From a bacterium (GTDB taxonomy: Bacteria > Planctomycetota > J058 > JAJDCP01): a stretch of DNA of 64,000 nt. Location: positions 15,725-79,724 of the forward strand of contig JAUIEM010000001.1 in assembly GCA_030428695.1 (NCBI GenBank), in the 5' to 3' direction. Shown one piece after another: positions 17,110 through 24,539 of the stretch. Positions within the stretch are counted from its first letter, which is position 1. The number at the start of each line of letters is the position of its first letter. Made by a program: the position numbers and the translations under genes. A model generated the notes under the pieces. The model had not been told where the DNA came from. It did not search any database and saw only the letters and a program-made list of their open reading frames with translations.

Positions 17110-18087
17110 GTGGAAGATCAGATCATCGCGACCCGCGTCCCCCAGGAGTGGGCCGACCAGCCCGTGCTCGAGCTGTTCGCCGAGCGCCTGCCCTGGCTGT
17201 CGAAGACCCGGCTGCGCCAGCTGTTGCACAGCGGACACCTGCTGCGCGACGGCTGCCGCGCGACGCCGGGGGAGATCCTGCGCGAGGGCGAGCTCGTCGA
17301 GCTGCGCCTGCCCGAGCCGCCGCCGTCCCGGCCGCCGGTCCCCGACAAGGCGCTGTGGCCCGAGCTCCTCGCGATGGAAAACGGGCTGCTGGTGCTGAAC
17401 AAACGGCCCGGCGTGCCGACCCTGAGCTCGCGTCCGGAGGAACCCTCGACCCACAGCGCCGCCCTGGCCCTGGTCGAGCGGCGCGTGGGCCGGGCCCGGC
17501 GACTCTATCCCGTCCACCGCCTCGACCGCGAGACCAGCGGCCTGTTGCTGATGGCCCTCGACACCGACTCCGCCCGCCAGCTCAGCGCGGCCTTCGAGCA
17601 GCGCACCGCCCGCAAGACCTACCAGGCTCTGGTCCACGGGGTGCCGCCCGAGGAGGGCGTGATCGAGGCGGCCCTGGGCAAGGCCGGCCGGCACGGCAAG
17701 ATGAAGGTGCGGCAGGACGACGGCAAGCCGGCGACGACCAGCTTCCGCGTGCTCGAGCGCTTCGGGCCGGTCGCCTGGATCGAGCTCGAGCCGCGCAGCG
17801 GACGCACCCATCAGATCCGCGTCCACCTCGCCCACGCCGGCTTCCCGATCGCTGGCGACAGCCGCTACGGCGGGCCGGAGCTGTGGCTGTCGAAGCTCAA
17901 GGGCAAGGCCTACCGCAAGGGCAAGCGGCCGGAGCGGCCCCTGATCGCGCGGGTGGCGCTGCACGCCGCCGCGCTGACGGTTCCCTGGAAGGACGGCGAG
18001 CGGCGCTTCGAGGCGCCCCTGCCGAAAGATCTCACGCGCTGCCTGAAGGTCCTGCGCAAACACGGGCGCAAGTCCGGGAGACGCTGA
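17110..18087 (+). CDS. RluA/RluD-family pseudouridine synthase with S4 domain
   Basis: A 325-residue protein with a GTG start. An N-terminal S4-like RNA-binding segment (LPWLSKTRLRQLLHSGHLLRDG, then EILREGELVEL) precedes the catalytic domain. That domain has the signature VHRLDRETSGLLLMALD, containing the catalytic Asp, and the RTHQIRVHLAHAGFPIAGDSRYGG motif near the end. It should isomerise uridine to pseudouridine in rRNA, most likely 23S, but the exact site cannot be told. It ends one base before the RsmC-like gene, so the two form an rRNA-modification pair. Confidence 0.92.
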   Translation: MEDQIIATRVPQEWADQPVLELFAERLPWLSKTRLRQLLHSGHLLRDGCRATPGEILREGELVELRLPEPPPSRPPVPDKALWPELLAMENGLLVLNKRPGVPTLSSRPEEPSTHSAALALVERRVGRARRLYPVHRLDRETSGLLLMALDTDSARQLSAAFEQRTARKTYQALVHGVPPEEGVIEAALGKAGRHGKMKVRQDDGKPATTSFRVLERFGPVAWIELEPRSGRTHQIRVHLAHAGFPIAGDSRYGGPELWLSKLKGKAYRKGKRPERPLIARVALHAAALTVPWKDGERRFEAPLPKDLTRCLKVLRKHGRKSGRR

Positions 18088-18088
18088 C

Positions 18089-19252
18089 ATGCCCCACGAG
18101 TTCGTGCTCGGCAACCCGATCCGTTCGGAGAAGGCCGACGTCCTGCGCGAGGGCGCGTTGAGCTTCCGCTCGCGGAAGGGCCTCGCGCTGCCCCAGCGGC
18201 TGCTGATCGAGCATCTGCCCAGGCAGGTCAAGGGCCGCGTGTTGACCGGCCTCGACAGCGAGGGGGCGGTCGCGATGGCCTGCTCGGCGCTGTACGGCCA
18301 CGGAAGCGTCGACTTCATCAGCTTCGACGTCTACCTCGCCGACAAGGTGCGGCTCGGCTTCGTCCAGAACGGGCTGCCGAGCGCGGCGGTGCAGCTCGGC
18401 ACCGACCTGCCCGGGACGCCGCCCCCCGGTGTGCACGGCTTCCTCGACGAGGGCTACGGCATGGTCGCGCTGTGCTTCCCCGCCTCCGCCGAGTCGGCCC
18501 TGACCCGCGAGCTGATCGAGCAGGCCCACGCGATCCTGCGGCCCGGCGGCGTGCTGCAGATCGGCACCAACCACAAGACCGGCGACTGGCTCGCGAAGAC
18601 CGTCAAGGGGGTGTTCGGCGACGCGACCCGCCTGCCGTTGCCGAAGCAGGGCGGGGCCCTGGTCTCGGCGCGGCGCCGCAAGCCGAGGGCGAAGCTCAAG
18701 GACCACAGCCACGTCAGCGTGATCAGCGACTGCGGGCCGCGGGTCGAGGTCCGCACCCGGCCGGGGGTGTTCGGCTACCGGCGCTTCGACGAGGGCACTC
18801 GCGCGCTCCTCGAGGCCGCGCGCGTCGGACCGGGCCAGCGGGTGGTCGACATCGGCTGCGGGCCGGGCACGATCGGCTTGATCCTCGGGAAACGGACCGG
18901 CGCGCCGGTGCAGCTCGTCGACTCCTCGCGGCGCGCGACCGCCCTCGCCGAGGAGAACGCCGCGCGCAACGGGGTCGAGGCCGAGGTGCTGACCGCCGCC
19001 GACCTGTTCGCCGCGCCGCCGGACGTCGCCGACCACGTGTTCTGCAATCCGCCCTACTACTCGAACTACCGCATCGCCGAGAGCTTCGTGCTCAGCGCGC
19101 GGCGCGTGCTCAAGCCCGGCGGCAAGCTGTGGCTGGTCGCGAAGAACCACGACGCCCACGGGCAGCTGGTCGCCGAGATGTTCGCCGATCCGCAGCTCGA
19201 GCTCCTGCGCGGCTACGGGGTGATCACGGGCTTCAAGCCGATCGAGGTGTAG
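18089..19252 (+). CDS. RsmC/RlmG-like class I methyltransferase
   Basis: A 387-residue protein with two Rossmann-like halves, as in RsmC and RlmG. The C-terminal half is catalytic: VVDIGCGPGTIGLILGKR (motif I), VQLVDSSRRATALAEENAARNG, the N6/N2-amino methylation motif CNPPYYSNY and LKPGGKLWLVAKNH. RsmC methylates N2 of a guanine in 16S rRNA and RlmG does so in 23S rRNA; which activity is present is not decidable here. Codon choice and spacing (one base after the upstream stop) place it in an operon with the pseudouridine synthase. Confidence 0.88.
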   Translation: MPHEFVLGNPIRSEKADVLREGALSFRSRKGLALPQRLLIEHLPRQVKGRVLTGLDSEGAVAMACSALYGHGSVDFISFDVYLADKVRLGFVQNGLPSAAVQLGTDLPGTPPPGVHGFLDEGYGMVALCFPASAESALTRELIEQAHAILRPGGVLQIGTNHKTGDWLAKTVKGVFGDATRLPLPKQGGALVSARRRKPRAKLKDHSHVSVISDCGPRVEVRTRPGVFGYRRFDEGTRALLEAARVGPGQRVVDIGCGPGTIGLILGKRTGAPVQLVDSSRRATALAEENAARNGVEAEVLTAADLFAAPPDVADHVFCNPPYYSNYRIAESFVLSARRVLKPGGKLWLVAKNHDAHGQLVAEMFADPQLELLRGYGVITGFKPIEV

Positions 19253-19315
19253 CGGGGGCGGATGTTCGCGGACGGGGAAGCGTGGTTACTGAAGGTGTCC
19301 CCGAGGAGGGATGCG

Positions 19316-20238
19316 ATGACACCTTTCTTTTCCCGGAGTCGACCCCTGGCTCGAGCATCCAAGGCTGTGGCCGGATGTGCACAACGCGCTGCTCGCCGCG
19401 CTGCGCGCCGATCTCGGGCCACGCCTGCGCCCCCGCTACTACGTCGCCCTGGAAGAACGGGTGTACGACACGTCAGGCGATGAGCTCCTCTTCGTCGGTC
19501 GCGCGGATGTTGCGCTTGAGGCCTGGTCCGAAAGCCGCGTGGCGAGGCGCCGCGCAGGTGGGTGGATGCCGAGGATCGACGACAACGCGCCCTTGTTGGG
19601 CTCGGAGGAGGAGGACGAAGGCAGGCACCCACCTCCGCAAGCCTCGCGAGCGAGGTTTCGGACCAGTCCTCAAGTCGCCTCGGGCAACACAGCGCCTTCG
19701 AACGACGTCCTGCCCACCTCCAGGCCGCTCGCCGTTCTGGTTCCGGTTCCCGATCGGATGCGCGAGTCCTACCTCGAGATCCACGACGCTGCGTCCGGGG
19801 ACCTCGTGACGGTCCTCGAGCTCTCTCGCCGTCGAACAAGCTCGAGGCCGGGCAGGGCCGGGAACAGTATCTCCGCAAGCGTCGCAACGTCCTCGCCAGT
19901 CGTGCCCACTTCGTCGAGATCGATCTGCTTCGCAGGGGGATGCCGATCCTCGGCAGCGCGCTCGAGAATCACTACCGGATCTCGATCAGCGAAGAGGAAC
20001 GTCGCCGCACGCAGACCTTCATCTCTTCTCGGTTCGTGAGCCGATTCCGACCTTTGCGCTGCCTCTGCTCCCAGGAGATTCCTGTCCGGCGGTCGACCTC
20101 GGACCTCTGCTCCGGCAGCTGTACGAAGTCGCCTCGTACGACTTCCGCATCGACTACCGCAAGGACCCCATCCCACCCCTCTCCGAGGCGGACGCCGCCT
20201 GGGCCGACGGCCTCCTGCGGGAGGCGGGGCTGCGCTGA
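19316..20238 (+). pseudogene. Decayed DUF4058-family gene with inserted palindromic element
   Basis: Pieces of one DUF4058 protein lie in order but in different frames. The start ATG ACA CCT TTC follows a GAGGAGGG site. After a one-base shift, frame 3 gives GVDPWLEHPRLWPDVHNALL, RPRYYVALEERVYDTSGDELLFVGRADVAL and, beyond the 19515-19674 insertion, RESYLEIHDAASGDLVTVLEL. A second shift leads into SPSNKLEAGQGREQYLRKR and HFVEIDLLRRGMPILG. A third shift gives VREPIPTFALPLLPGD and DFRIDYRKDPIPPLSEADAAWADGLLREAGLR before the stop. Three frameshifts argue for real decay rather than one sequencing error. The function of DUF4058 is unknown; it is common in cyanobacteria, Chloroflexota and Planctomycetota. 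Confidence 0.85.
19515..19674. repeat. Small palindromic MITE-like element, copy B (160 bp)
   Basis: This is an inverted copy of the element at 8111-8349. The left end CTTGAGGCCTGGTCCGAAA and the right end (other strand) CTTGAGGACTGGTCCGAAA form a 19-bp terminal inverted repeat with one mismatch, and similarity continues inward to AGGTGGGTG. It is inserted in a linker of the DUF4058 remnant, and the reading frame passes through it without a stop. The reading frame before and after it is the same. Confidence 0.85.
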
Positions 20239-20311
20239 GAGCGCGGTGAATGCCCGCGCCCTGCGACCCGTCATCCATCGTGTTGCACGAGCACCTCAGG
20301 AGGAGATTGTG

Positions 20312-20521
20312 ATGCTCAAACGATGGACCAGCCTCGCGCTGCTGCTCGCCTGCTGCGGCCTGTCGGGCTGTGGCGCGATCAGCCTCTTCTCATCGCCGGA
20401 GACCCACCACCACTACTACTTCGAGGTCGACAAGGAGACGATGCGCGAGCTCCTCGCCGATCCGAGCATCGCCGACGAGATGCGCAGGGAGCTCGAGGAA
20501 AGGGAGGAGAGCGGGACATGA
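20312..20521 (+). CDS. Small lipoprotein (69 aa)
   Basis: This short protein has a lipoprotein signal, MLKRWTSLALLLACCGLSGC, with lipobox LSGC and the acylated Cys at about residue 20. A strand with clustered aromatics and histidines (THHHYYFEVDKETMRELL) and a charged C-terminus follow. An AGGAGGAGA ribosome binding site lies nine to ten bases upstream of the ATG. It overlaps the next gene by four bases (ATGA), and that gene encodes a similar lipoprotein. Function is unknown; the His-rich strand could bind metal, which is speculation. Confidence 0.8.
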   Translation: MLKRWTSLALLLACCGLSGCGAISLFSSPETHHHYYFEVDKETMRELLADPSIADEMRRELEEREESGT

Positions 20522-20712
20522 GACGCACGATCGCGCGCCTCGGCGCCCTCCTGCTCGCCGCGACCTGCCTGAGCGGCTGTGTCGGATTCTCGCTCGGCTC
20601 CTCGCCCGTCCAGGTCTACCACTACCACTTCCGGCTGGTCGAGCCCGCGCCGAAGACCGCCGACAGCGTTCCCCCGCCGACGGAGCCGGGGAAGGACGAC
20701 CGCCAGCCCTGA
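20518..20712 (+). CDS. Small lipoprotein (64 aa), paired with the preceding one
   Basis: The signal sequence MRRTIARLGALLLAATCLSGC has lipobox LSGC. The mature part GFSLGSSPVQVYHYHFRLVEP parallels the SLFSSPETHHHYYFEVDK strand of the upstream lipoprotein, so the two are probably diverged duplicates. The rest is proline-rich and short. The start ATG overlaps the upstream TGA, which indicates translational coupling. The cell location would be the inner or outer membrane periplasmic face; the function is unknown. Confidence 0.75.
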   Translation: MRRTIARLGALLLAATCLSGCVGFSLGSSPVQVYHYHFRLVEPAPKTADSVPPPTEPGKDDRQP

Positions 20713-20890
20713 GCGGCAGCGCAGCCTGCAACATGCACGCCTCCCTGTTCCGGCGCCGGCGCGCCGGGTGTTGCCGCTGCTCGAACCGGTGCTGCACTGT
20801 CCGCCGGTCGAGCGGCATCCGACCCGGGCCGCGCCCCCCGGAGCTTGAGCGACCCGCGCCTTGCCGGTACCCTCCATCGCAGGAGGCGCC

Positions 20891-21259
20891 ATGGACACGC
20901 AACCCGAGGAACCCTCCTCCCGCGAAGACCTGCTGGTCGTCCGCTGTCCCGAGTGCGGTGACAAGACCTACTACCTCGTCCGCCTCGACGGCGCAAACGA
21001 GCCCCGCGCGGGTGTGTCGAAGTGCGAGGCCTGCGGCTACACCTGCGTCGCCACCACCGGCCGGCTCAAGGTCGTCGAGCAGCTGACCCACGACGCGGCG
21101 ATCGGTCTCAAGCAGGCTCTCGAGCACAAGGGGCTCAGCGCCCGCATCGAGGTCAAGGTGCGGCTCGAGCCCTCGGGGGAGACGGTGCGGGTGCTCGGCA
21201 GCGCGAGCGACGGCAAGGACGTGTCCGGCGCGGCGCTGTTCGACAGCGAGGAAGTCTGA
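20891..21259 (+). CDS. Zinc-ribbon protein of unknown function (122 aa)
   Basis: Starts MDTQPEEPSSREDLLVVRCPECG behind GGAGG. CPEC and CEAC pairs separated by about 30 residues form a zinc ribbon in the N-terminal half. The C-terminal half (AAIGLKQALEHKGLSARIEVKVRLEPSGETVRVLGSA) is an alpha-beta segment without clear family. Nothing in the sequence gives an enzymatic role. It faces the FHA gene convergently; a GC hairpin (AGCCCG ... CGGGCT) lies around the stop codon at 21258-21280 without a T-tract. Confidence 0.7.
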   Translation: MDTQPEEPSSREDLLVVRCPECGDKTYYLVRLDGANEPRAGVSKCEACGYTCVATTGRLKVVEQLTHDAAIGLKQALEHKGLSARIEVKVRLEPSGETVRVLGSASDGKDVSGAALFDSEEV

Positions 21260-21293
21260 GCCCGCCGGATGCGCCGGGCTGAGGAAGCGGAGC

Positions 21294-21590
21294 TCAGCCG
21301 ATCAGCTGGATCCGCACGTGGGTGAGGCCGATCTCGATCGTGTCCCCATCCTTGAGGACCTCGTAGTCGATCGGCTTGCCGTTGACCTTGGTGCCGTTGC
21401 CGCTGCCGTAGTCACGGACCATGAACAGGCCGTTGACACCCTTGATCTTGCAGTGTTTGCGGGAGACGCTCTGGTCCTTGAGGCAGAAGTCCGCCTCGGT
21501 GCCGCGGCCGAGCGTGATCTCGGCGTTGTCGCTGAAGATGCGCGTCAGCCCTTCCTCGGGACCCTTGACCAGACACAGCTCGATCGGCAT
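21294..21590 (-). CDS. FHA-domain protein (98 aa)
   Basis: An almost stand-alone forkhead-associated domain starting MPIELCLVKGPEEG. The phosphothreonine-binding loops are intact: LGRGTEADFCL, SVSRKHCKI and DYGSGNGTKVNG. FHA domains bind phosphothreonine peptides and act with Ser/Thr kinases, two of which lie elsewhere in this window; a functional link is inference. The start at 21590 has AGCGAGGGA just upstream. The gene is monocistronic and faces the zinc-ribbon gene. Confidence 0.9.
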   Translation of the reverse strand: MPIELCLVKGPEEGLTRIFSDNAEITLGRGTEADFCLKDQSVSRKHCKIKGVNGLFMVRDYGSGNGTKVNGKPIDYEVLKDGDTIEIGLTHVRIQLIG

Positions 21591-21967
21591 CGCTTTCCCT
21601 CGCTTCCCCCCTACCATAGCGGACAGGTCGCCGGCGGGAAAACACTTTCCCGCGAAGCCCTCGCGCCGCGCGGGCGGCGCTGGCGACGACAGCTCTTCCG
21701 GCGGCCGGCCGCCACCGCCGGGCAGAAATCTTGCTTGGAACCTGAACGCCAGCGTCGGCCCCGGGTACCGCAGCGCAGCGCAGCGGCCATCCGAGGATTA
21801 CCGCGCTGCGTCAGGTCCCCCGGATTCGAAGCCGAGAAGTTGCTGTACAAAGCCCGTGGTGTCATGCTAGGAAGTATGTGAAAAAAATCACAATCCACGC
21901 GCCGCGTGGAGCGGTGAGTTGATGGGTCGGGGCACAGCATCCTGCATGCTGAGCTGGAGGAATTTAC
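21591..21967. other. Intergenic promoter region between the FHA gene and the oxidase operon
   Basis: No gene is supported in these 377 bases. The left part is GC-rich and must hold the FHA promoter. The right part (21840-21967) is AT-richer. It holds a perfect CRP-type palindrome, a weak TTGCTG / ATGCTA hexamer pair 18 bases apart, and the GGAGG site of the first oxidase gene. Confidence 0.6.
21877..21892. promoter_or_regulatory. Perfect CRP-type site upstream of the cbb3 oxidase operon
   Basis: TGTGA, six A residues and TCACA give both half-sites of the CRP/FNR-superfamily consensus without mismatch. It lies 76 bases upstream of the cytochrome c gene. A CRP- or FNR-like regulator would connect oxidase expression to oxygen or carbon state; no such regulator gene is in the window. 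If the weak ATGCTA hexamer at 21864-21869 is the -10, the site would overlap the transcription start. Confidence 0.65.
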
Positions 21968-23143
21968 ATGGACGGAGGTCACTGGAAGGGCGTGGCGGCG
22001 ATCGTCGCGGTGCTCGCCGTTGTCGGCGTCACCGCACTGCCCTCTGTGGACAACGACCTGACGGCCGTCGCGGAAGACGTGTCCGACCTGACGCCGATCG
22101 AGCGTGAGGGGAAGCGGGTCTACGAAAAGTACTGCGTCGGCTGCCATGGCGCCCAGGGCGACGGCAACGGCGTGTCGGCCAAGTGGCTCGAGATCAAGCC
22201 GCGCGACTTCCGCAGCGGCGTGCTGCGCTTCGCCGCGGTCGAATACGGCGGCGCTCCGCGGATCGAAGACTATGTGCGGGCCATCCGCCACGGTCTGACC
22301 GGATCGGCGATGCCCGCGTGGACCGAGATGCCCGACGACGAGGTGCTCGCGGTCTCGCACTACGTCCGCACCTTCGCCCAGAACCGCCGCCCCCCTGGCC
22401 GCCCCGTCGTGCTCTTCGAGGACCCCTTCTGGGCCCAGGATCCCCTGACCTTCGCGCAGAACGCCAAGCGCGCGATCGAGCAGGGCCGCAAGGTGTACCA
22501 CAGCCAGGCCAAGTGCATGGAGTGCCACCCCTCCTACCATCGCTCGATGGAGGAGTGGAACTACCTGACCTACGACCCGAAGTTCAACACCTACGGCTCG
22601 CTGCGCGACAACCCGAACGAGGCGGCGCCGAAGAACGACGAGTACACCAAGGTCCCGCTGATGCCGCCGGACTTCACCCACGGTCCGATCAAGGCCGGCG
22701 GCGACCTCGAGACGCTCGCGCGCTCGATCGGTGCGGGCCTCGGCGGGGCGCTGATGCCGTCCTGGGCGAAGCTCTTCCGCTCCTCGGGCAAGCACTACGC
22801 GCGCTTCGACGGCAGCATGGAAGATCTCGCGCAGTTCATCGCCGAGGAAGAGGTCGGCGAAGACTGGGACGACTTCATCGAGTACACCTACGAGGACGAC
22901 GGGGATATCATCCTCGAGTTCGCCAACGCCCTCGACCAGAAGTACGCCGAGATCGGCGCGAAGAAGTTCTGGGCGCTGGTCTACTACATCCACGCCCTGA
23001 TCCCGAACAAGTTCGGCGGCGCGAGCGAGACTCCACTGCTCGGCGACCTTACCTGGGGCGACGTCGCGACGCCGCCTTTGACCATCACCGAAGACGGGAA
23101 GGAAGTTCCCGGCTACGAAACGCCAGACACCTGGGAGGACTGA
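21968..23143 (+). CDS. Diheme cytochrome c, CcoP-like subunit of a cbb3 oxidase operon
   Basis: A 391-residue protein with an N-terminal membrane anchor or signal (GVAAIVAVLAVVGVTALP) and two c-type haem sites. CVGCH lies near residue 58 with a MPAW axial-Met candidate, and CMECH near residue 181 with a later LMPSW. The two-monohaem arrangement and its position in the operon match CcoP, which passes electrons from soluble cytochromes to CcoO/CcoN. In canonical operons CcoP follows CcoN and CcoO; here it comes first. The start ATG follows GGAGG after seven bases. Confidence 0.85.
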   Translation: MDGGHWKGVAAIVAVLAVVGVTALPSVDNDLTAVAEDVSDLTPIEREGKRVYEKYCVGCHGAQGDGNGVSAKWLEIKPRDFRSGVLRFAAVEYGGAPRIEDYVRAIRHGLTGSAMPAWTEMPDDEVLAVSHYVRTFAQNRRPPGRPVVLFEDPFWAQDPLTFAQNAKRAIEQGRKVYHSQAKCMECHPSYHRSMEEWNYLTYDPKFNTYGSLRDNPNEAAPKNDEYTKVPLMPPDFTHGPIKAGGDLETLARSIGAGLGGALMPSWAKLFRSSGKHYARFDGSMEDLAQFIAEEEVGEDWDDFIEYTYEDDGDIILEFANALDQKYAEIGAKKFWALVYYIHALIPNKFGGASETPLLGDLTWGDVATPPLTITEDGKEVPGYETPDTWED

Positions 23144-23146
23144 AGG

Positions 23147-24535
23147 TTGGCTGAACCGACTCCGGTACGCGGAGACCTCGTCGACCGCCCGCTGGTCAAG
23201 GCGTTCATCATCTCGAGCGTTACGTATTTGATGATCGCCGTCCTCGGGGGCCTGACGTTCTCGACGCAATTCTTCCGGCACTACCTGTTCAAGAACATCG
23301 AGTGGCTCTCGCCGGGCCGGGTGCGCATGGTGCACACCAACCTGGTCGCCTACGGCTTCATCATGAACGCCTTCCTCGGTGGCGCCTTCTGGGCCCTGCC
23401 GCGGTTGACCGGCGTGGCGGTCTTGAGCCGCAAGCTCAGCTGGACGGTCTACACCCTCCTGCAGCTCGTGATGGCCGGCACGATCGTCGGCATCCTCGGC
23501 GGCCATGCCCAGGGCGTCGAATGGGGCGAGACCCCGAAGTTCGTCGACCCGCTCGTCGCCATCGCCTGGGTCCTCCTCTGCATCAACGTGATCCCGCCGA
23601 TCGTGCGCAGCAAGGAGAAGAACCTGTACGTCACGCTGTGGTACATGTCGGCGGCCCTCGCCTGGACCGCTCTGACGTACCTGATGGGCAACTACCTGCC
23701 CGAGTACGTCGTGCCCGGCCCGGGCGGCGCGGCGATCACCGGCCTGTTCATCCACGACCTGGTCGGGCTGTTCGTCACGCCCTTCGGCTGGGGCCTGATG
23801 TACTACTTCGTGCCGGTGATCACGAAGAAGCCTATCTGGAGCCACGCGCTGTCGCTGATCGGCTTCTGGGGGCTCGCCTTCTTCTACCCGCTGAACGGCG
23901 TGCACCACTTCATGTACTCGCCGATCCCGGCCAGCGTGCAGTACGGCGCGGTGGTCGCGACCGTGGCGGTCGAGATCGTCGTCACCTCGGTCGTGATCAA
24001 CTTCTTCATGACCCTGCGCGGCCGCGGCGACCTCTTGCGCACCAGCTTCCCGATCCGCTGGTTCTACCTCGGCATGGTCTTCTACTTCACGACCTGCCTG
24101 CAGTGCGCCTTCCAGGTCACCCTGACCTTCCAGGAGATCATCCACTTCACCGACTGGGTCGTCGGCCACGCACACCTCGTGATGTTCGGCGTGTTCGGCT
24201 TCTGGATCCAGGGCATGGTCATCTACCTGTGGCCGCGCCTGACCGGACGAGAGTGGTGGAGCCGCAAGCTGCACGCCTTCCACTTCTGGATGGTCGCCGT
24301 CGGCCTGCTGGTGATGTTCCTCGACCTCGTCGCCGCCGGCCTGACCCAGGGCTTCATGTGGAAGTCCCTCGCGCCGTGGGAAGACTCGGTCGTGATGTCC
24401 GTGCCGTACTGGATCACCCGTACGATCAGCGGCCTGATGATCTTCGCCGGGCTGATCGCCTTCGTCGTCACCCTGATCATGACCACGACCGTCGAGAAGT
24501 CGGCGCCGCGGCTGACCAAGACCGAGGAGGTGTGA
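23147..24535 (+). CDS. ccoN: cbb3-type cytochrome c oxidase catalytic subunit I
   Basis: A 462-residue integral membrane protein with a TTG start three bases after the upstream stop. About twelve hydrophobic helices carry the expected ligands. VHTNLVAYGF provides a low-spin haem b His, WSHALSLIGFW together with the HH of GVHHFMYSPIP provides the CuB site, and GHAHLVMFGVFGFW provides the C-terminal haem ligands. It reduces oxygen to water with proton pumping, and cbb3 enzymes work at low oxygen. The length is in the family range. Confidence 0.93.
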   Translation: MAEPTPVRGDLVDRPLVKAFIISSVTYLMIAVLGGLTFSTQFFRHYLFKNIEWLSPGRVRMVHTNLVAYGFIMNAFLGGAFWALPRLTGVAVLSRKLSWTVYTLLQLVMAGTIVGILGGHAQGVEWGETPKFVDPLVAIAWVLLCINVIPPIVRSKEKNLYVTLWYMSAALAWTALTYLMGNYLPEYVVPGPGGAAITGLFIHDLVGLFVTPFGWGLMYYFVPVITKKPIWSHALSLIGFWGLAFFYPLNGVHHFMYSPIPASVQYGAVVATVAVEIVVTSVVINFFMTLRGRGDLLRTSFPIRWFYLGMVFYFTTCLQCAFQVTLTFQEIIHFTDWVVGHAHLVMFGVFGFWIQGMVIYLWPRLTGREWWSRKLHAFHFWMVAVGLLVMFLDLVAAGLTQGFMWKSLAPWEDSVVMSVPYWITRTISGLMIFAGLIAFVVTLIMTTTVEKSAPRLTKTEEV

Positions 24536-24539
24536 TCCG

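Noticed and set aside
14415..18161. Open frame of about 1250 codons on the plus strand across the helicase and pseudouridine-synthase genes
   Set aside because: It spans two real genes in opposite orientations and contains no recognisable domain; it is a GC-bias artefact.
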